From: Primula veris
Lineage: Eukaryota > Streptophyta > Magnoliopsida > Ericales > Primulaceae
Assembly (NCBI GenBank): GCA_963682055.1
Contig: OY821744.1
Location: forward strand, 6,922,835 to 6,986,834
Reading direction: 5' to 3'
Length of the DNA stretch: 64,000 bases
Part shown: positions 1 to 13,498 of the stretch, one piece after another
Numbering within the stretch: position 1 is the stretch's first letter
Layout: every line of letters starts with the position of its first letter
Translations under genes and position numbers: made by a program
The notes under the pieces: model-generated
Database searches by the model: none
What the model saw: the letters and a program-made list of their open reading frames with translations, nothing else
Told to the model about the DNA's origin: nothing

Positions 1-3000
1 GGCACTCTCTTTGTTTTGTGATTATTCTTTTTAATTTCTGACTCCTCCGTACTTGCCTTGTTCTCCGGTTTTATTTTCCTTGAAACCAACGGAGCTGATT
101 TTTTGTCTACAGCAGATACTTTTTCTCTCTCTTCCATCATTGAATTATCTTCTTTTTCCAAAGACGGTGTTTCTTCTGCTCTGGATCTTGGAGATGAATT
201 ATTCGCTTGATTAATCTGTCCCATTATCTGATTGTAATTTTTATCTTTATCTTCAGACTCCTCTCTACTTATCTCCTTTGATTTTTTCTTTGCTGTAACA
301 GATAGAACTGATTTTCTTTTACTCAATGACTTGGTCGGCTTCTCAAGATCGCAAACATTATCAATGGCTGGTTCATCAATCCCATTTTTCCCAAAGTTGA
401 CGTCACTTCCAAATTCAGCTCTGCCTTCATCTGCAAAATGATTTAGCTCCATTTTTCTTTTACCCTCTGATTTATCATTAGCTTTTGCGACCTCATGCAT
501 ATTTTCAGCCTTTTCTCCTCCAACAACAGCGTTAATTTCATCTTCCTCATTGTCCTCTGGAGCCTCAGTTTCATCATAGATATCCCCTATTTTATCAATG
601 TGCTTTTTCTCTAAAGGTTCAACATTGTTCGTCTCGGTAACCATTACCTTATCGATATTAACATTTGAAATCATTTTCTCACCCTTTTCACACTCATCAT
701 TTAAATAGATTGAACCTTTTTTATTCTTGGCCTTACGAAGAGCAACTTTTGGCCTAGCCCCCAAATTCCAAGTCCTCTTTGCTATGGTCTTTTTCCGAGC
801 TGGTTTCCCAAGTGATTCAACATGCTTTCCTTTAATAGTATCCGACGAGGGACCACTAGATTTGTCAAGTACCAACATTTCATCTTTTGGAGATGGGACT
901 TGTTGGGCATCTTTTTGTTGTCTCTCTGGGTAGACAGTCTCAATTGTTTCATTATCTGGTTTTTTGATAATATCATCGGTACCATGTCCAATGGCTGAGC
1001 CTATATTCACCGATTCACTGGGAGAAGGCTGAAGTTCTTCCAATATAGATACAGAATTAGACATTGGCTTTGGATCAAAGTCATATTTAATATCCTTTGC
1101 CAAGTTAATAAGAGTTGTGTATCTGGAACCAGGCGAAGCATTTGTCCTGTTAACAGGAGAAGCATTTTTATCTAAATCAGCATTGCTCACTGTTCCTAAA
1201 TAAAGATCTGGTGAACCACAGTTAACTTTCAGCGATTTTGATATGCCATGCGATATATCCATTTTTCTCTTTCCATACAACGATGTAGTCATTTCATTCG
1301 GAGGAGATCTACCAGATCCAGTTTCAGTTCTAGCTGTAGATTGTTCTCTCAGTAAGGAATTGTCAAAAGATTCAAAACCGTCACTGACCTTAAACTTATC
1401 TACATCTACTTTTACAGATTTATCAATACCAACGGTGGAAATAGGTTTACCTGGATCTAATTTTGATAAGCTGCTTAAGCGTCTGATTTCTCTACTAACA
1501 GAATTTCTCGAATAACTTTTAGAGCTTGATTTTGTTCCGTCAGAATCAGCATCCAAACTACTTATAACTTTGTCAGAAGTTGGAGTTCTAGCATGGAACT
1601 GATCATAAGTAACACCTTGAAGATCTAAAGGGTCTTGATGAACAACTACCTTGGTAGCCATGTCTTGAATATTTAACATTTTTGTAGATGAGCTCTCCTC
1701 CCTACTGGCTGATACAGTGACATCACTATTGCATACGTTAGGAAAACCTTTAGATGCACTTGAAGCTTGCAGGGTAGTTGACAAATTCTCCTTTGATTGT
1801 GGGCTAATCCTAGCTCTAATTGTTGTAGGTTGAGGAGTTACAACAGTTTTAGTTTCTTCACTTTGTTTTATACCAGGATCTTGTCCAACATCTTCCTCTT
1901 CAGAGTCTTTTGCTTCGGCCTCCATCATTTCCAATTCATAGCTACTGAAATAAATAATAGCCGAGGTTAGCTTCCTTTACCTATAATCAATGCACTAAAA
2001 AAATAGTTATCCTGTAACGATTATAATAATTCGTATGAAGTTCTTAAGAAAACAAAGCTTATTATCTTGACTCAAAAGGTTTTTGAGATTTGAACCAACT
2101 TCATAAGTAACATCCTCCGCAATTAGCCCACTTTTACGCACCTTTTTTCTTGGTAAGCACTTGTTCTGCATATCTAGCATGTATATCCACTAGAAAACTT
2201 AAATCAAGATCATTTATGCAAAACCACATCTCTTTTGCAGATTTGTTTGCATGTACGACAATAAGCATAAACCTTGGCAACTTATAAGATGAATATCCTG
2301 TATAAAGTGTCAAGCATTACCTTTTATCATAATCAGCTTCTGGGAGAATTTCCCAGGCCTTCAGGCTGCACAAAAAAAGAGTGATTTGAAAAAATTGGGA
2401 CATACCAGAATACGGGGTTGTATAACAAAACTTTAAAGTTCATGCCGCTTAAGAGGGATGATGGTCATAATTACAGCTATTTTTGGCACAACAGTTTTCT
2501 CAAACAAATTGTGAAGAGACTACCTTCTTTTCTCTTGAATACAACTCTAGGTTTTTCATGTAACTTTTTTCTTTTCAACATTAGTTGTTCTCATTATAAC
2601 CATTTAAAAGTTTGCGCCAAACAAAACAAAAGAGTAGAAACCAACGAAATACCAATCTTCCAGCCACCGATGGTTAACAAGTTTTATCCTTTCCATTTTC
2701 TTCGCAAGCTCATACTTTTCCCCTGTAAAACAATGAAAAAACGGTTACAAATGTCAATTTTACAAATGAGTGCGGCTTCCACTGAGAATATGACATGCTA
2801 ATTTATGTATTTCCTATAAAAGCATCATTTTAACATGAGATGGCTATGCATCAATCTTTTAAACTCTAGCATCATAGTCTAAACAAATCAAGCTAATGCC
2901 AAAGTTTTCTAAGCACATCCCAAAGTCTTAAGAGTTGGCATATGTTCTTCCTTTCCGCACTACTAATGCGGAAACACAAGTATGTTTCTAATTTTGTGAG

Positions 3001-5628
3001 TATGTGTTAGCAAAAGCATCAAATTATCTTGTATTTTGTAATACCCCATCTCACATTGAAAGTTCCCAAAAAGTTTTCATAGTTTTACATGGTTATGAGA
3101 AATCCATAACTAACTCACGCTAGCACTTTGATTGAAAGTCTTTTCTTTTGAAAGGAAGCTTTGGTTGGAAGTCAAAGCATGAATGGTGCTATCTGACAAC
3201 TATACTGGCAATATATGGCACACCCGCATCTATAGCATGCTTTGATATGGGTTTTGGTAGAGACTATTTGCTTCTTTATATATCGTATACAATGCAATTG
3301 TACACTAACACACTAGGAATAGCCTAGTGAGCTAGAGCCCGCACTATCAAATAGGAGGTGAAGGGTTCGAGTCTTGTTAAGGCCTTAAGGGGGGTAGGTG
3401 TGAAATCTCTTGATCATCCTTAATAAGATTTAAAACAAAAATACAACTCTACACTCAGAAAAAAAAGTTTGAATGGAAACCGAAAGTGTCTCATATAGTG
3501 GAAATCTCACACGTCAACCTATACCACAATCCTAAACAGAAGTTTGTCGCTGCAACATATAACTAACATACATACCTTCAAATTTGTAGCATATGAGATG
3601 AGTAACTTTGTTTGCTACCAAGGGCTTCGAAAAATTTGCACCCATTAGGCGGACCATTGTCTAGAACATAAGGAAAGTTTAGAAATGCTGGTAATGAAAG
3701 ATGTGACAAAAACTCATTTCTTAACACGAGTCCACCACACAACATTGAAATAGAAAATTAAACGAAAGATAAAAAACAAGGAAAGTAATTGATAGGAAGC
3801 TACTACCCACCATTATGTCATTTCTATCTTGTCTTTGGTATCCAGTCAGACAAACAAGTAGCGTTTTGGCTCCTGGAATCCCATCTCTACCGATTAAAGG
3901 TCTGTACATAACCTTGAAAATGACAAAATATACATCACTATACAGAACTCAAAAGTAAAAACACTAAATTTGACAGTACACGTGCAGATAATATTAAAAT
4001 TGTGTGGATAGACCAATTGTTACAAAAATATCTCAACATCTAACTAATTAAAGTGCATGTCAATGGGAGAATTTTTTTAAAACACTTGAAAGCTGAATGT
4101 AAAATTAGCATAAGGAGAAGCTTCAATTTAGCGTTTAACTTAGCACCACAAATAATAAACTCATCTCACATCAGAAAAAGAATCATATACAGTGTATTAG
4201 TAATAATGTTACTCACAGAATTAGGATCAACCGCCATTCCCACATCAAAACTATCATCAACCCATAGTCCAGTAACTAAAACTTTCCCATCGCTCCGAGC
4301 AGCAACGCATATGGGATCATCCTGAAACACAAGAAGCCCTCCATTTTAATTCAATTATTATACCATTATTTCTTTCAAATGTAAATTAACGGCTAGTTTG
4401 GGTGCAGCCTTTGGCAATTAAACTGGATTATTTCAGCCCAGAAAAAGAAACGTATTCGTTAAGCTTAAATCTTATAGCTTTCCCGATAAAAAAAAAAACT
4501 TAATCCCATATCTTTTAAGTTGGCTAACCAAATTCAGAGCTAAAAATCTTAAGATAAAACTATGTTAACCAAACAAGCCCTAAACCAAGCAGCATACAAA
4601 TAAACGTGTTAATTAAATTTACAGCTTTCTAGTAACCTAAAACCAAAGTTACCGGGAAACTCATTTCCCATCTCAAAAACCATGTTTAAAATTCTTGCTT
4701 CCGGCTTCTCATTTCTCATTAAGTCATTATTTTATGTCTAAATCTTAGAAGTTTTTTCTTTTTTACGTTTCACTATGCCTAGAACCCTAAACCGATATCA
4801 TTTAAGTTACCTACAACCAAAATCAGACCAAAAATTCTTAGTGAAAAGCTGTAACCACACAAACCCTAAAACCAAACAACATAAAAGAATCGAGTAAATT
4901 AAGCTGAAATCTTATAGCTAGTCTCATAGCCAAAACCATAAACCTATATCTCTTAAACCGCATAACCAAATAAGATCTAATTTTTTAGCTTAAAATATGT
5001 TACCAAACAAGCCCAAAAACCAAACGGCATAAAAAAAACGAGTAAATTAAGCTTAAATCTTATAGCATAGTCTCATAACCGAAACCATAAACCTATATCT
5101 CTTAAACCGCCTAACCAAATTAGACCTTAATTTTTTAGCTAAATATAAGTTACCAAACAAGCCCAAAAACCAAACCGCATAAAATAATCGATTAAATTAA
5201 GCTTAAATCTCATATAACAGTTTTTATGGTCTCGTAATTGAAACCATAAACCTATATCTCATAAACCACCTAACCAAATAAAACCTAAAATCATAGCTTA
5301 AAATCCGTAACCAAACAATCTTTAAAACCAAAGGTCAAAACATTGTAAAATAGGGCACTTACGTATACAGTATTATCGACAATAACGTGAGTACAAGCGG
5401 GACCATAGTGCAAAACATCGACCCCACCGCCATTAACTAGCTTTAATCCAACCTGTAACCATTTAATCAAAAAAATAATAGATAAAAAAACTACTCACAA
5501 TTGAAAATTGATATATGTATTTGTATATATATATATACTTTGTGTTGGGAGACGGGATCGAAACCGAGGAGGATAAAATGGACACCGGAGAAGGTGTTGG
5601 ATGGGATTGGATCTTCTTCTACTTTCAT
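1..5628 (-). CDS. BRCT domain-containing protein, At4g02110-like (3' end beyond window)
   Basis: Two tandem BRCT domains, phosphopeptide-binding modules of nuclear DNA-damage and chromatin proteins, begin this protein. Exons (minus strand): 5539-5628, 5363-5452, 4217-4321, 3811-3912, 3576-3660, 2653-2722, 2321-2365 and 1944 down to at least base 1. All junctions are GT-AG and the phases agree. BRCT1 covers about residues 13-99 (GLWVDDSF carries the conserved Trp). BRCT2 covers about 105-190 (LVCLTGYQRQDRNDIM, VTHLICYKFEG, HRWLEDCLKAWEILPEADY). The last exon is at least 1.9 kb, open without a stop, and encodes a Ser/Lys/Glu-rich low-complexity region with many KK/KR clusters, as expected of a nuclear linker. 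About 843 residues are visible; the family usually ends in further BRCT repeats, which would lie left of base 1. The start is the first ATG in frame with BRCT1, preceded by a GA-rich leader. Family assignment is from recognised motifs; the exact cellular role is not known to me. Confidence 0.88.
3315..3445 (+). repeat. SINE-like tRNA-derived repeat in intron 5 of the BRCT gene
   Basis: The stretch has an A-box-like segment (TAGTGAGCTAGAGCCC) and a B-box-like segment (GGTTCGAGTCTTG) about 35 bases further on, like an RNA polymerase III internal promoter. A diverged copy lies on the minus strand near 37805-37915, sharing ATAGCCTAGT, GTTCGAGTCTTGTTAA and GTGTGAAATCT in the same order. Two dispersed copies with tRNA-like boxes suggest a SINE. 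No poly(A) tail or target-site duplication was confirmed. Confidence 0.5.
4445..5340. repeat. Minisatellite of roughly 145-bp units in intron 2 of the BRCT gene
   Basis: Phrases such as AAGCTTAAATCTTATAGC, ACCATAAACCTATATCTC and CCAAACAAGCCC recur in order about five times, roughly 140-150 bases apart. Units differ by substitutions and small indels. The array fills most of intron 2 (4322-5362) and leaves the splice sites intact. Confidence 0.75.
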
Positions 5629-5900
5629 TTGGGGTAAAATTAAGAAACCCTAGTTATTAATTAAGAGATTTTGATTTGAATTTTATATGATAAGAGATGG
5701 ATATGTGGATTATTATGTATGTATGTATATATTTGTTGAGTAGTGATTGAGAGAGAGAGAGATAGAGAGAAACTTCTAGTAAAAGGTTGAAAGGGGGGAA
5801 TTTAATTTAATTGTTAAGTTATTTGAGTTTTTTTATTTTGTGTATTGGCGGGAGTCCCAATAATATTTAAATAACACATTTCGCGGTGTTTATAACCAGA
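5629..5900 (-). promoter_or_regulatory. Upstream region and GA-rich leader of the BRCT gene
   Basis: Immediately upstream of the ATG (minus strand) lies a pyrimidine/purine tract with a GA microsatellite on the plus strand near 5747-5771, typical of plant 5' leaders. No convincing TATA box was placed. The region ends at the target-site duplication of the hAT-like element that starts at 5909. Confidence 0.4.
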
Positions 5901-5908
5901 TTGATATC

Positions 5909-6495
5909 CAGGAGTGGGAAAAAATAGTAAATCTGCCCCATAGATTGTCCGGATTGAAGTGGGTTAAATGATAAAAAAAACTCAATTCGTTACGTTCCAA
6001 TCCACTATATATTTTACGATTTGGGTTAGGGTTGAGGTTTACAAACCGCGGGTTAATCCGTTTTAACCAGTATTATATATATATATATATATATTGTGTC
6101 TATATTTTAAGATAACAACCTTTAATTATTGTTATATTTTAGTTTTATTACTTGTTCTTGTTCGTAAATGTTCTAAACGTAATTTGATTGTATTTAATTT
6201 ATATTTCTATTTGAAATATTTAATTTATTTTAAAATTTGGGTTGATTATGCAAATTATGAAAAATAAAAGACCAAAATAAAAATTTAAGAATCAATCTAA
6301 ACTCAACCTCACTAACCCCCAATTTATTTTATGGGTTGGATTGTGTTGGGTTGGGGTTTTAATTGTAACGGGTTGGATTGGGTTGGGTTGAGATTTAAAT
6401 TTTATTAATCCGTCTCAATCCGCCCCGCCATTTATTTTACGGGTTAAGTTAGGATTGAAACAAATCCGTCCAAATCCGTCCCGTGCCCATCCATA
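5909..6495. mobile_element. Non-autonomous hAT-like element (MITE), 587 bp
   Basis: An exact 8-bp direct repeat, TTGATATC, flanks the segment at 5901-5908 and 6496-6503. The ends are imperfect inverted repeats: left CAGGAGTGGGAA, right (read inward on the other strand) TATGGATGGGCACGGG. An 8-bp duplication and a short CAGG-GTGGG-type terminus are hallmarks of hAT elements. The interior is rich in GGGTTGG/AATCCGTC-type sub-repeats and has no transposase reading frame, so it would need a transposase supplied from elsewhere. It sits about 280 bp upstream of the BRCT gene start. Confidence 0.7.
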
Positions 6496-7024
6496 TTGAT
6501 ATCGATAATCTGCACAAATTACCTTACAATTTTACTCCTATTTAACTTAATTAGCATCACTTTTATATTTTTAGAGTAACAATTTAATTTTATACACTTT
6601 TCAGATTACTTATCAAATCTATTATCATAACTAAATATTACTATATTTTAACATATTTCTATCAATTTTTTCAACCCAAATTAATTTACTAGAACAATCA
6701 CATTAAATAACTTATAACTTTTCTCGTATTTAAATTAAAAATTACACTTTTACAATTTATACTACATCACATAACTCGTACGAAAATTATATCGGATGAC
6801 ATAGAATAATCGTAGTTATTTTTTTTTAACACGTGTCAAAAAAAATATACTAATATTAAGAAAAAAGAGACATCTCATTCTCAACACTAATTAATATATT
6901 AATACTTCTGTTTATTCATTTATACATATCGTTTATTTGTTTTTCGATTAAAAAACTTGTGGTTAAATTTTGACATTAACGTTTCAATAAAAAAAAAATA
7001 GAAGATAGCGGTATAAATCACGCC

Positions 7025-7250
7025 ACGTAATAAAAACTCAGCCTACTAAAAACTCAAATAAAAATATACTAGAACCCTGGTTGAGCCTATACTAAATTTA
7101 AATATTAATTAAAAATAAAAAAAATTGTTAAATCTAAAAATACAACTCACTACAAACCTAAAATAAAAATATACTAAAACCCTAGTTGAACATATAGTAA
7201 ATTTAAATATTAATTAAAAATAAAAAAAATGTTAAATATAATATTAATAA
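7025..7250 (+). repeat. Two-unit dispersed repeat, copy A
   Basis: Two tandem units of about 105 bp share ACTCAAATAAAAATATACTA, an AACCCTGGTTGA-type core and TAAATTTAAATATTAATT. The same two-unit block occurs inverted at about 18392-18612. Both copies lie in gene-upstream DNA. The block has no coding capacity; it may be a fragment of a larger repeat family. Confidence 0.65.
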
Positions 7251-9694
7251 AAATCAAAAGGTTTAATAATGTGGATATGCCATGTAACGTGGATTGATTT
7301 TTTATTTTATTTTTTTAGTATTTCTAGTTTTGGAATAGGCAAGGACGAAAATTTGAAATACTAAACATGAAACCTGATATGGAAAAATTTATAGTAGTAT
7401 AAGAATAAATGGTAAATGAAAATGTAATTAAATACATGTGGAAACAGTGGAATAACAGAAAGCGGGCAACAACAAGCGATAAACGCAATTTTTTAAATTA
7501 AATACATGGTAAATGATCGAATTTTCAGAATACAAGGAAGATTGTAGCCCCCTTTGCTCGCTACCTAGTTCCTCATTTTGAACCAAATTTACAAAAGTCT
7601 TGGTTAACTTGTACTAATGTACTTATTTTTGGTCTGTTGGATTTAACAGTTTGACTTTTTTTCATTCCAATATGATCCCAATTATCCAATAATGAACCAT
7701 TAGATTTTCAGCCAACAGCCCAGAAAACACATCAAAAGTGCACTAATTCTGCGCTAACCCTGCTCGCTCTGGATATTGCTCCTTTTCGCATAGCAGCAGG
7801 TGGATTTTAGTTCAAATGTTACAAGAAAAAAAAAGTCCAAATGCTTTGTTGGAAAATAGGTAAATAGTATTACCATGAATTTGTAAAAGTTTTCATCTAA
7901 TGTTGATCAAAGACCGATATCTTGCCACCAATATATGCTTTAACAAATCAAAAATGGAAATTTGCCTTAAAGTAGGGTCACATACACTGGATTTGTTTGA
8001 AAAACAGGTCTTTATAGTTTTTGGAAAAACAACATCGAATTTTTCTCGATATTTTGAAAGGTGTGTGGGCTAAAAACTGTGGAAAAAGAAAACCATTCTC
8101 TCACATTACCTGACAACGGTAAGACAAAACTGCAACTTAAGCAAAACCATAAACATTCTTCATGAATATGATGTTCTCTTTGTGAATCAGAATGATATTA
8201 CTTAAAGTGGTCAGCTTTTCATCAAAAGCAACTGGTTACTACATGACCTCCAATTCAGTTGTAGATCAAGGTTTCGTTTTACTTTGTATGTGAAAGAATA
8301 TATTAATTAATTAACTTTATAGGAAGGAAATCAATGATGCTTATTCTAGTACGCGTCGTGTACAATGGACTCAATGAAGAGTTTTTAAGACACATTTGGC
8401 TTATCATAGGAAAAGACGTAACCGATGCTACTTTGGAGTTCATTAGTTCTAACGTCGCTCAAAGTAAAATTTAAGTGTCACCATAATGACATCCTTAAGT
8501 TGCTACTCTTAACTTCTCTGAAGACTTGATACTTTACACATCTCTAGTTGCAACACTATGCATGATTTTGATTTATTCACATGACTAAGGTCATAGAAGA
8601 TAAGCCCTGCGAACCTTGTACTACGAGATGATGAATCAGTCTTTCGGTGCTTAAGTAAGGAGATGTGACCTTTAATGAAAGCATTAAATATGATTTTGAT
8701 TTATTCTCAATCCTTCAAATCCTTAGATCCTCTTCAGGGGGGAAAAAGGCTTGTTTTAAAAGCTCAAGGTTGTTAAGGACTTTGAGTGAAACATAATCAT
8801 TTGCTGCAATTGAAAACAATCAGAAATTTTATCTGAAGAATTGATTCTGCCTCTTGCATGCGCCTTCTTAATCTTGTACATTCTGTCTTTCCCTTCTAAG
8901 AAACTGGAGCTTCAGAAAAAAGAAAAAATCATTTGGCAAAAACATTGATGCAATCATGGTTTTACCCTAAAACTATCAAAAAATTGACTGAATTAACAAC
9001 CACTATTTACAACTATCACTACAGGCTAACCATTTGTTCCTAACTAGACGCTAAGATCAGGCCTTGTTAACATTGGCAAGTTCAGCTTGATTATGTAATG
9101 GGTTTCGGCTAGTTGGATAGAGTAAGGGCTTATTTTGGTTGCCGCTTATAAAAAAATAAGCTGGATTCCTTGAAACGGAAAAAATACATGTTCATCCAAC
9201 TTGAAGCTTCTAGCTTATTTAGGCCAAAAGAGCAGAGAATCTCAGGTTTAAGCTAGTTTCAACAGGCAACAACAATCCAGTTTTAATGCAAAATAGCAAC
9301 AAAAACTTGGCTAATAAGCTGTGCAACCATACAAGGCCTAAGTTTAGAGTTCATCTATCTCCTGCAGGGTTGGCGGCCCGGAGAAAGACCCAAAATGTAA
9401 CAAAACAGCTTTGTAGCTGAAAGGCCGAATGATTGCATTATTTTATTTTTATCTTGGTGATTTTGTTACTATAAGAGGGTTAACACATCTAACTAACAAG
9501 GTATAACTTGTATATAAGCCTGCAATGGGTGAATAACTTGGAATTACAAGGATGTGGGACAAGCTAAATTCTAAAGACGGATTAAGGAAATAAATTCAGT
9601 GCTCGGGAGTGATACAAAATTGTATTTCAACTTTGATTTTATGTCCATGGCAGTATCATTTGAGTACGTTGCCATCAGGGATTGGGTGTGTGCG

Positions 9695-9721
9695 CCCCCC
9701 CCCCCCCCCCCCCCCCCCCCC
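9695..9721. repeat. Homopolymer run of 27 C
   Basis: Twenty-seven consecutive cytosines occur in otherwise AT-rich DNA, just after GGGTGTGTGCG. Its length may be unreliable because homopolymers are error-prone in sequencing and assembly. A shorter C run followed by a CT repeat lies at 17102-17134 in PLIP intron 1. Confidence 0.9.
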
Positions 9722-10499
9722 GAAGGGGACACTGTCTCCACCTAATTATTCGTGGTTGACTTGATTATAAAGTCCTTCCGGGATGAAAGTAAATAATCTT
9801 CCGTGCCTATAGATCGTATTTTTGGTAAATTCACAATGGCATATGCTGGTGGACTAACTCTAGCTCTATAAAGGCTATTAAGCAGTTATGCACTTCTAAT
9901 TCAACATAAAAAGTCACAAATTAAATGACCAACTACATCGAAACCAGACCAACATCTTGAAAAATGGCTAAAATTGGGAACTTCCTGTATACCAGTTCAT
10001 GAACACTATTAGACTACCAATAAAAACATATTTGTCCTTGAAAGAGGTTTGGTTATCAAAACAGAACCTGTGTTTTCTAATAAATGGTTAAGTTACTTTC
10101 TACCGAAAAGATATCTAATGATACTGTTAAACACTGGAGATAAATCCAAAAATTATAATAATTAATAAAGACATTGTACCTAAGAATTTTCTAGAGCAAG
10201 GTGAGAAAATTGAACTCTAGGTTTGCAAGTGCTAGAAAACAAGTAAAGTTCAATTGTTCAAATGCGTTGGACGATAGATACGTACTAGTATTAGCATGGA
10301 TAGGCATTAAAAGTTGTCAGCTACTGTTGATTGGGGACCTTTATTTTGTCACCAATATGTAACTTTTCCAAACCAAATTGCAACTTTTCCTTAACTGTAC
10401 ATTTCTAGGGTCACAACGGATTGGTTGGGGCTATCATGAAAAATTCAAGGCTGTATTGAATTTTCAAACCAGCAAAATTAATCCGGTTTGGATCCATCT

Positions 10500-10868
10500 A
10501 ATATATTTTTTGGTTCATTAACAAATGTTAACTTTTTAGTATGTGACACAACAAAAATAATAGTGTATTAGATTCACAATAGTGTTAATCGTTCGATATT
10601 CATTCCAAAATGTACTATTATTTAGGGTGTGTCAACCAATAGTATTTTTTAGTTTTAATTTTAAATTAATTTTAGGATAGATATTTTTGGGTTCATTAAC
10701 ATGCGTTATGTTTTTAGTATTTTTTAGTTTTAATTTTGAATTAATTTTATGATAGATATTTTTGAGTTTATTAATATGTTTTAGATTTTTAGTATGTGAC
10801 ACACACTAAATAATAATGAAATAAATTCACCGTAGTGTTAATCGTTCGATGTTGATTCCAAAACATTA
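10500..10868. repeat. Diverged tandem repeat with GTGTTAATCGTTCGAT core
   Basis: The block TTTAGTATGTGACACA ... TAGTGTTAATCGTTCGAT ... ATTCCAAAA appears at about 10535-10612 and again at about 10790-10864. Between them are partial copies of the TTTAGTTTTAATTTT / GATAGATATTTTTG segment. The arrangement looks like an old tandem amplification. No reading frame. Confidence 0.6.
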
Positions 10869-11482
10869 AAATAAAAATGTAGCATACAAAATTACATTAT
10901 TTAAAACAAAAAATTTTATTTTTTTTTTACATATTTTGCTGTCTGAAAAATTCAATACAGGTTTTTCAAGACACCAAAACTGGATCCCACATAAACCACG
11001 GGTTACTTGCTTCTCCAAGTTTGTTTGTACAATTTTGACACCTGATTCAGCATTATGTGCACCTATTTTCATGTGAGATGTTGCGTTACTTTCTCTATTT
11101 TAAATCTTTATTTTCTTCACACCACTATTAAAATCTAAATTCACAGGTTCAAGAGCTCAAAAACGCTTTGCAGAAAATCCTAATACTTCTAAATTATTTC
11201 ACATTTTTTATGTCTTACAATTTGGCAAAGTCCTAGCGAAAACGCTTTATCTTTAGCCTTTTGAAGCATTGGTTCAAACAAATTATAACACTTTTTCCCT
11301 TACACATTCTATTAAAGATCAATTTGGCCATAGGACCTTTTTTTTCCTACGTATTAACGGGTAATAATAGTGTTTGTAAGATAGAGCATGATAATATTTG
11401 TGATCATTCTGAGATTTCAGTTCCATACCATGTTAAAAGTGGGGGAAATTTGGCGGCATTAAAAGCAAAAATCAACTACTTA

Positions 11483-11695
11483 CTCCATTGATATTTAATT
11501 GTATCTTACGAATAATTTTGACCGGTTAAGAACTTGTATCAAAATTATCGGAATAAAAAATTTCAAAAGTTGATTATATAGTTCAAATGTTAAATTTTAT
11601 GATTAGATTTTAAAAAAATTCATTTCGATAATTTTGATACAAGTTATTAATCGATCAAAATTACACGCAATTTCGTAATAGACAATTAAATAGAG
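11483..11695. mobile_element. Stowaway-like (Tc1/Mariner) MITE, 213 bp
   Basis: The two ends form a long imperfect hairpin: the left arm (about 11483-11556) and the right arm (about 11622-11695) share AACTTGTATCAAAATTATCG exactly in inverted orientation, and the termini read CTCCATTGATATTTAATTG and CTCTATTTAATTG. TA dinucleotides flank both ends (11481-11482, 11696-11697), the expected duplication. The CTCC-type terminus fits Stowaway, though the similarity is weak. Confidence 0.55.
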
Positions 11696-13498
11696 TATGT
11701 ACAAAAATAGAATAGGCATGGTTGCATAGCTCTCAATATTAATAACCTTATAAATCAACCTGAAATTATAGGCCGGTTATATTAATAACCTTTAAAGGTA
11801 ACTTTTGGATTTTGGTGCCTGGAAAACTACTAGCTAGCCTAGACACCAGAAAAGTGTACACACTCAAATTATTCTATTTTGCCATTTACATCATCAATAT
11901 ACATCATTATGTACATTTTCCTAAACTTGCAGTAGCTGACAATGATCAAGTTTATCATCTTCTACATGTCATTTTTGACAAAGTGATTACTATGGGGATG
12001 TTTGGCAAAATCTGAAGCGCATTTATTTCTAAAAATTTAACCCAGGAAAACAATTTCATTTAGTAACTTATGAAAAGTTTTAAAGTTGAATAAAGTAATA
12101 AACCCATCTTTGCAATTTTGTAAGGGTGGAAGGGTTGTCAACTCTGTTTGATATTGTAATTATGAAAACATGATGGCCTAGAAAATGACATTTTGCTTAA
12201 CGAAATAGGCGTTTCCCTAAAAATGACAGGGATGGTCAGGGCCAACCCCAACCCCCTTGGGTCCATCCCTGCCCATATATAATGACTAAATTATTGCCTT
12301 AACTGAAGTTTGGACTTGGAGAACAACTACTACCCAATAGAGTCTTGAATGGCATGATTTTGTTGTTGCCATCTTAAACATGGGTCCTCTACTTGCTAAC
12401 AGAAAAAATATCCAAGTATCGTGTTTAATGTAGCTACTCTAATCTCACTTTCAATCAATTCAAATCATAGATCTCTTTCAAACTTTGGAAAAAAAAAAAT
12501 CACATACACATCATGCTGTCTTGGAAAAGCTTAGTTTGTCTTTAAAATACGAAAAATGGCATGAAAAAGAAAAAATTTAACGAAATCATGTATTCGAAAG
12601 ATTGAAAAATTAAGAGAAAATAAAAGGGAAGAGAGATTGAGCTAGTTGCACTTTTTTCTTTTGTTTTTATTTTCCTTCCACTTTTATAAGTAAAATGATT
12701 TATCTCATTTTACGCACAAAATAGTCTCATTTTATTTTGCTTTTCTTTCCACTAGTCTTCTTATGGAGCCAAACACAAAAAAAAAAAAGGAAAATTATTA
12801 TCATTTTTCCGTAAGTTTTGCAGGTTCCAAAAACGTGTTTGGAACCCGAAAATGTTACCGGAAAATATCTAAGTACAGTGTACGCGAATCTCACTTTCAA
12901 TCCATTCAAATCATAGATCTCTTTACAAACTCTAGAAATTTCATATTACAGATCCTTTTGTCTTGAGAAACCTTAGTCTGACTAATGAAAGAAATATTCG
13001 AGTGACTAAAAAACTTGAGAGCCAGGATTTTAGCTAATGCTGAGAGCATAAATTAGGTGGAGAAACTGTCCCCATATTTCTAAGTACTTAAACGTGTACT
13101 TAAACGTGTAAAATTGAAAATTTATACATAAGTTACTTTATAACCCCATCACTAAAAGATCAAGTTACAAATGAAAATTCACCACAGCTCAAACAGGGAG
13201 CAAAAATTATTTATTCGTCCTCATCATAAATTATCAATACATAAAATACCAGAGAAATGATAGTTAAAATGGGAAATAACCCTTTCATTAATTTCTTTCC
13301 TTTCTTTCACCAGACAGCCATATACATTTTGTAAGGTAAACCAGTGAACTCTGTCCCCTAATTTTTCCAAGATCTACACTGTACAATAAATTTTATGGCT
13401 TGAGATTCACAGCTACAAAGAAGTATTGTTTGACACCCAATAAATAAAGAATATCTACCATTTCTCAAGCAAATCAAAGGCTCCTTCCGTCGAGATAA

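Larger units (their letters stand above)
6504..13498. other. Intergenic region, BRCT gene promoter side to PLIP 3' end
   Basis: About 7 kb of AT-rich DNA in which I find no supported gene; short reading frames here have no recognisable domain and no consistent splice structure. It holds a dispersed 105-bp double repeat (7025-7250), a 27-base C run (9695-9721), a diverged tandem repeat (10500-10868), a Stowaway-like MITE (11483-11695) and a duplicated 70-bp segment (12415-12495 and 12850-12935), listed separately where useful. Confidence 0.6.
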
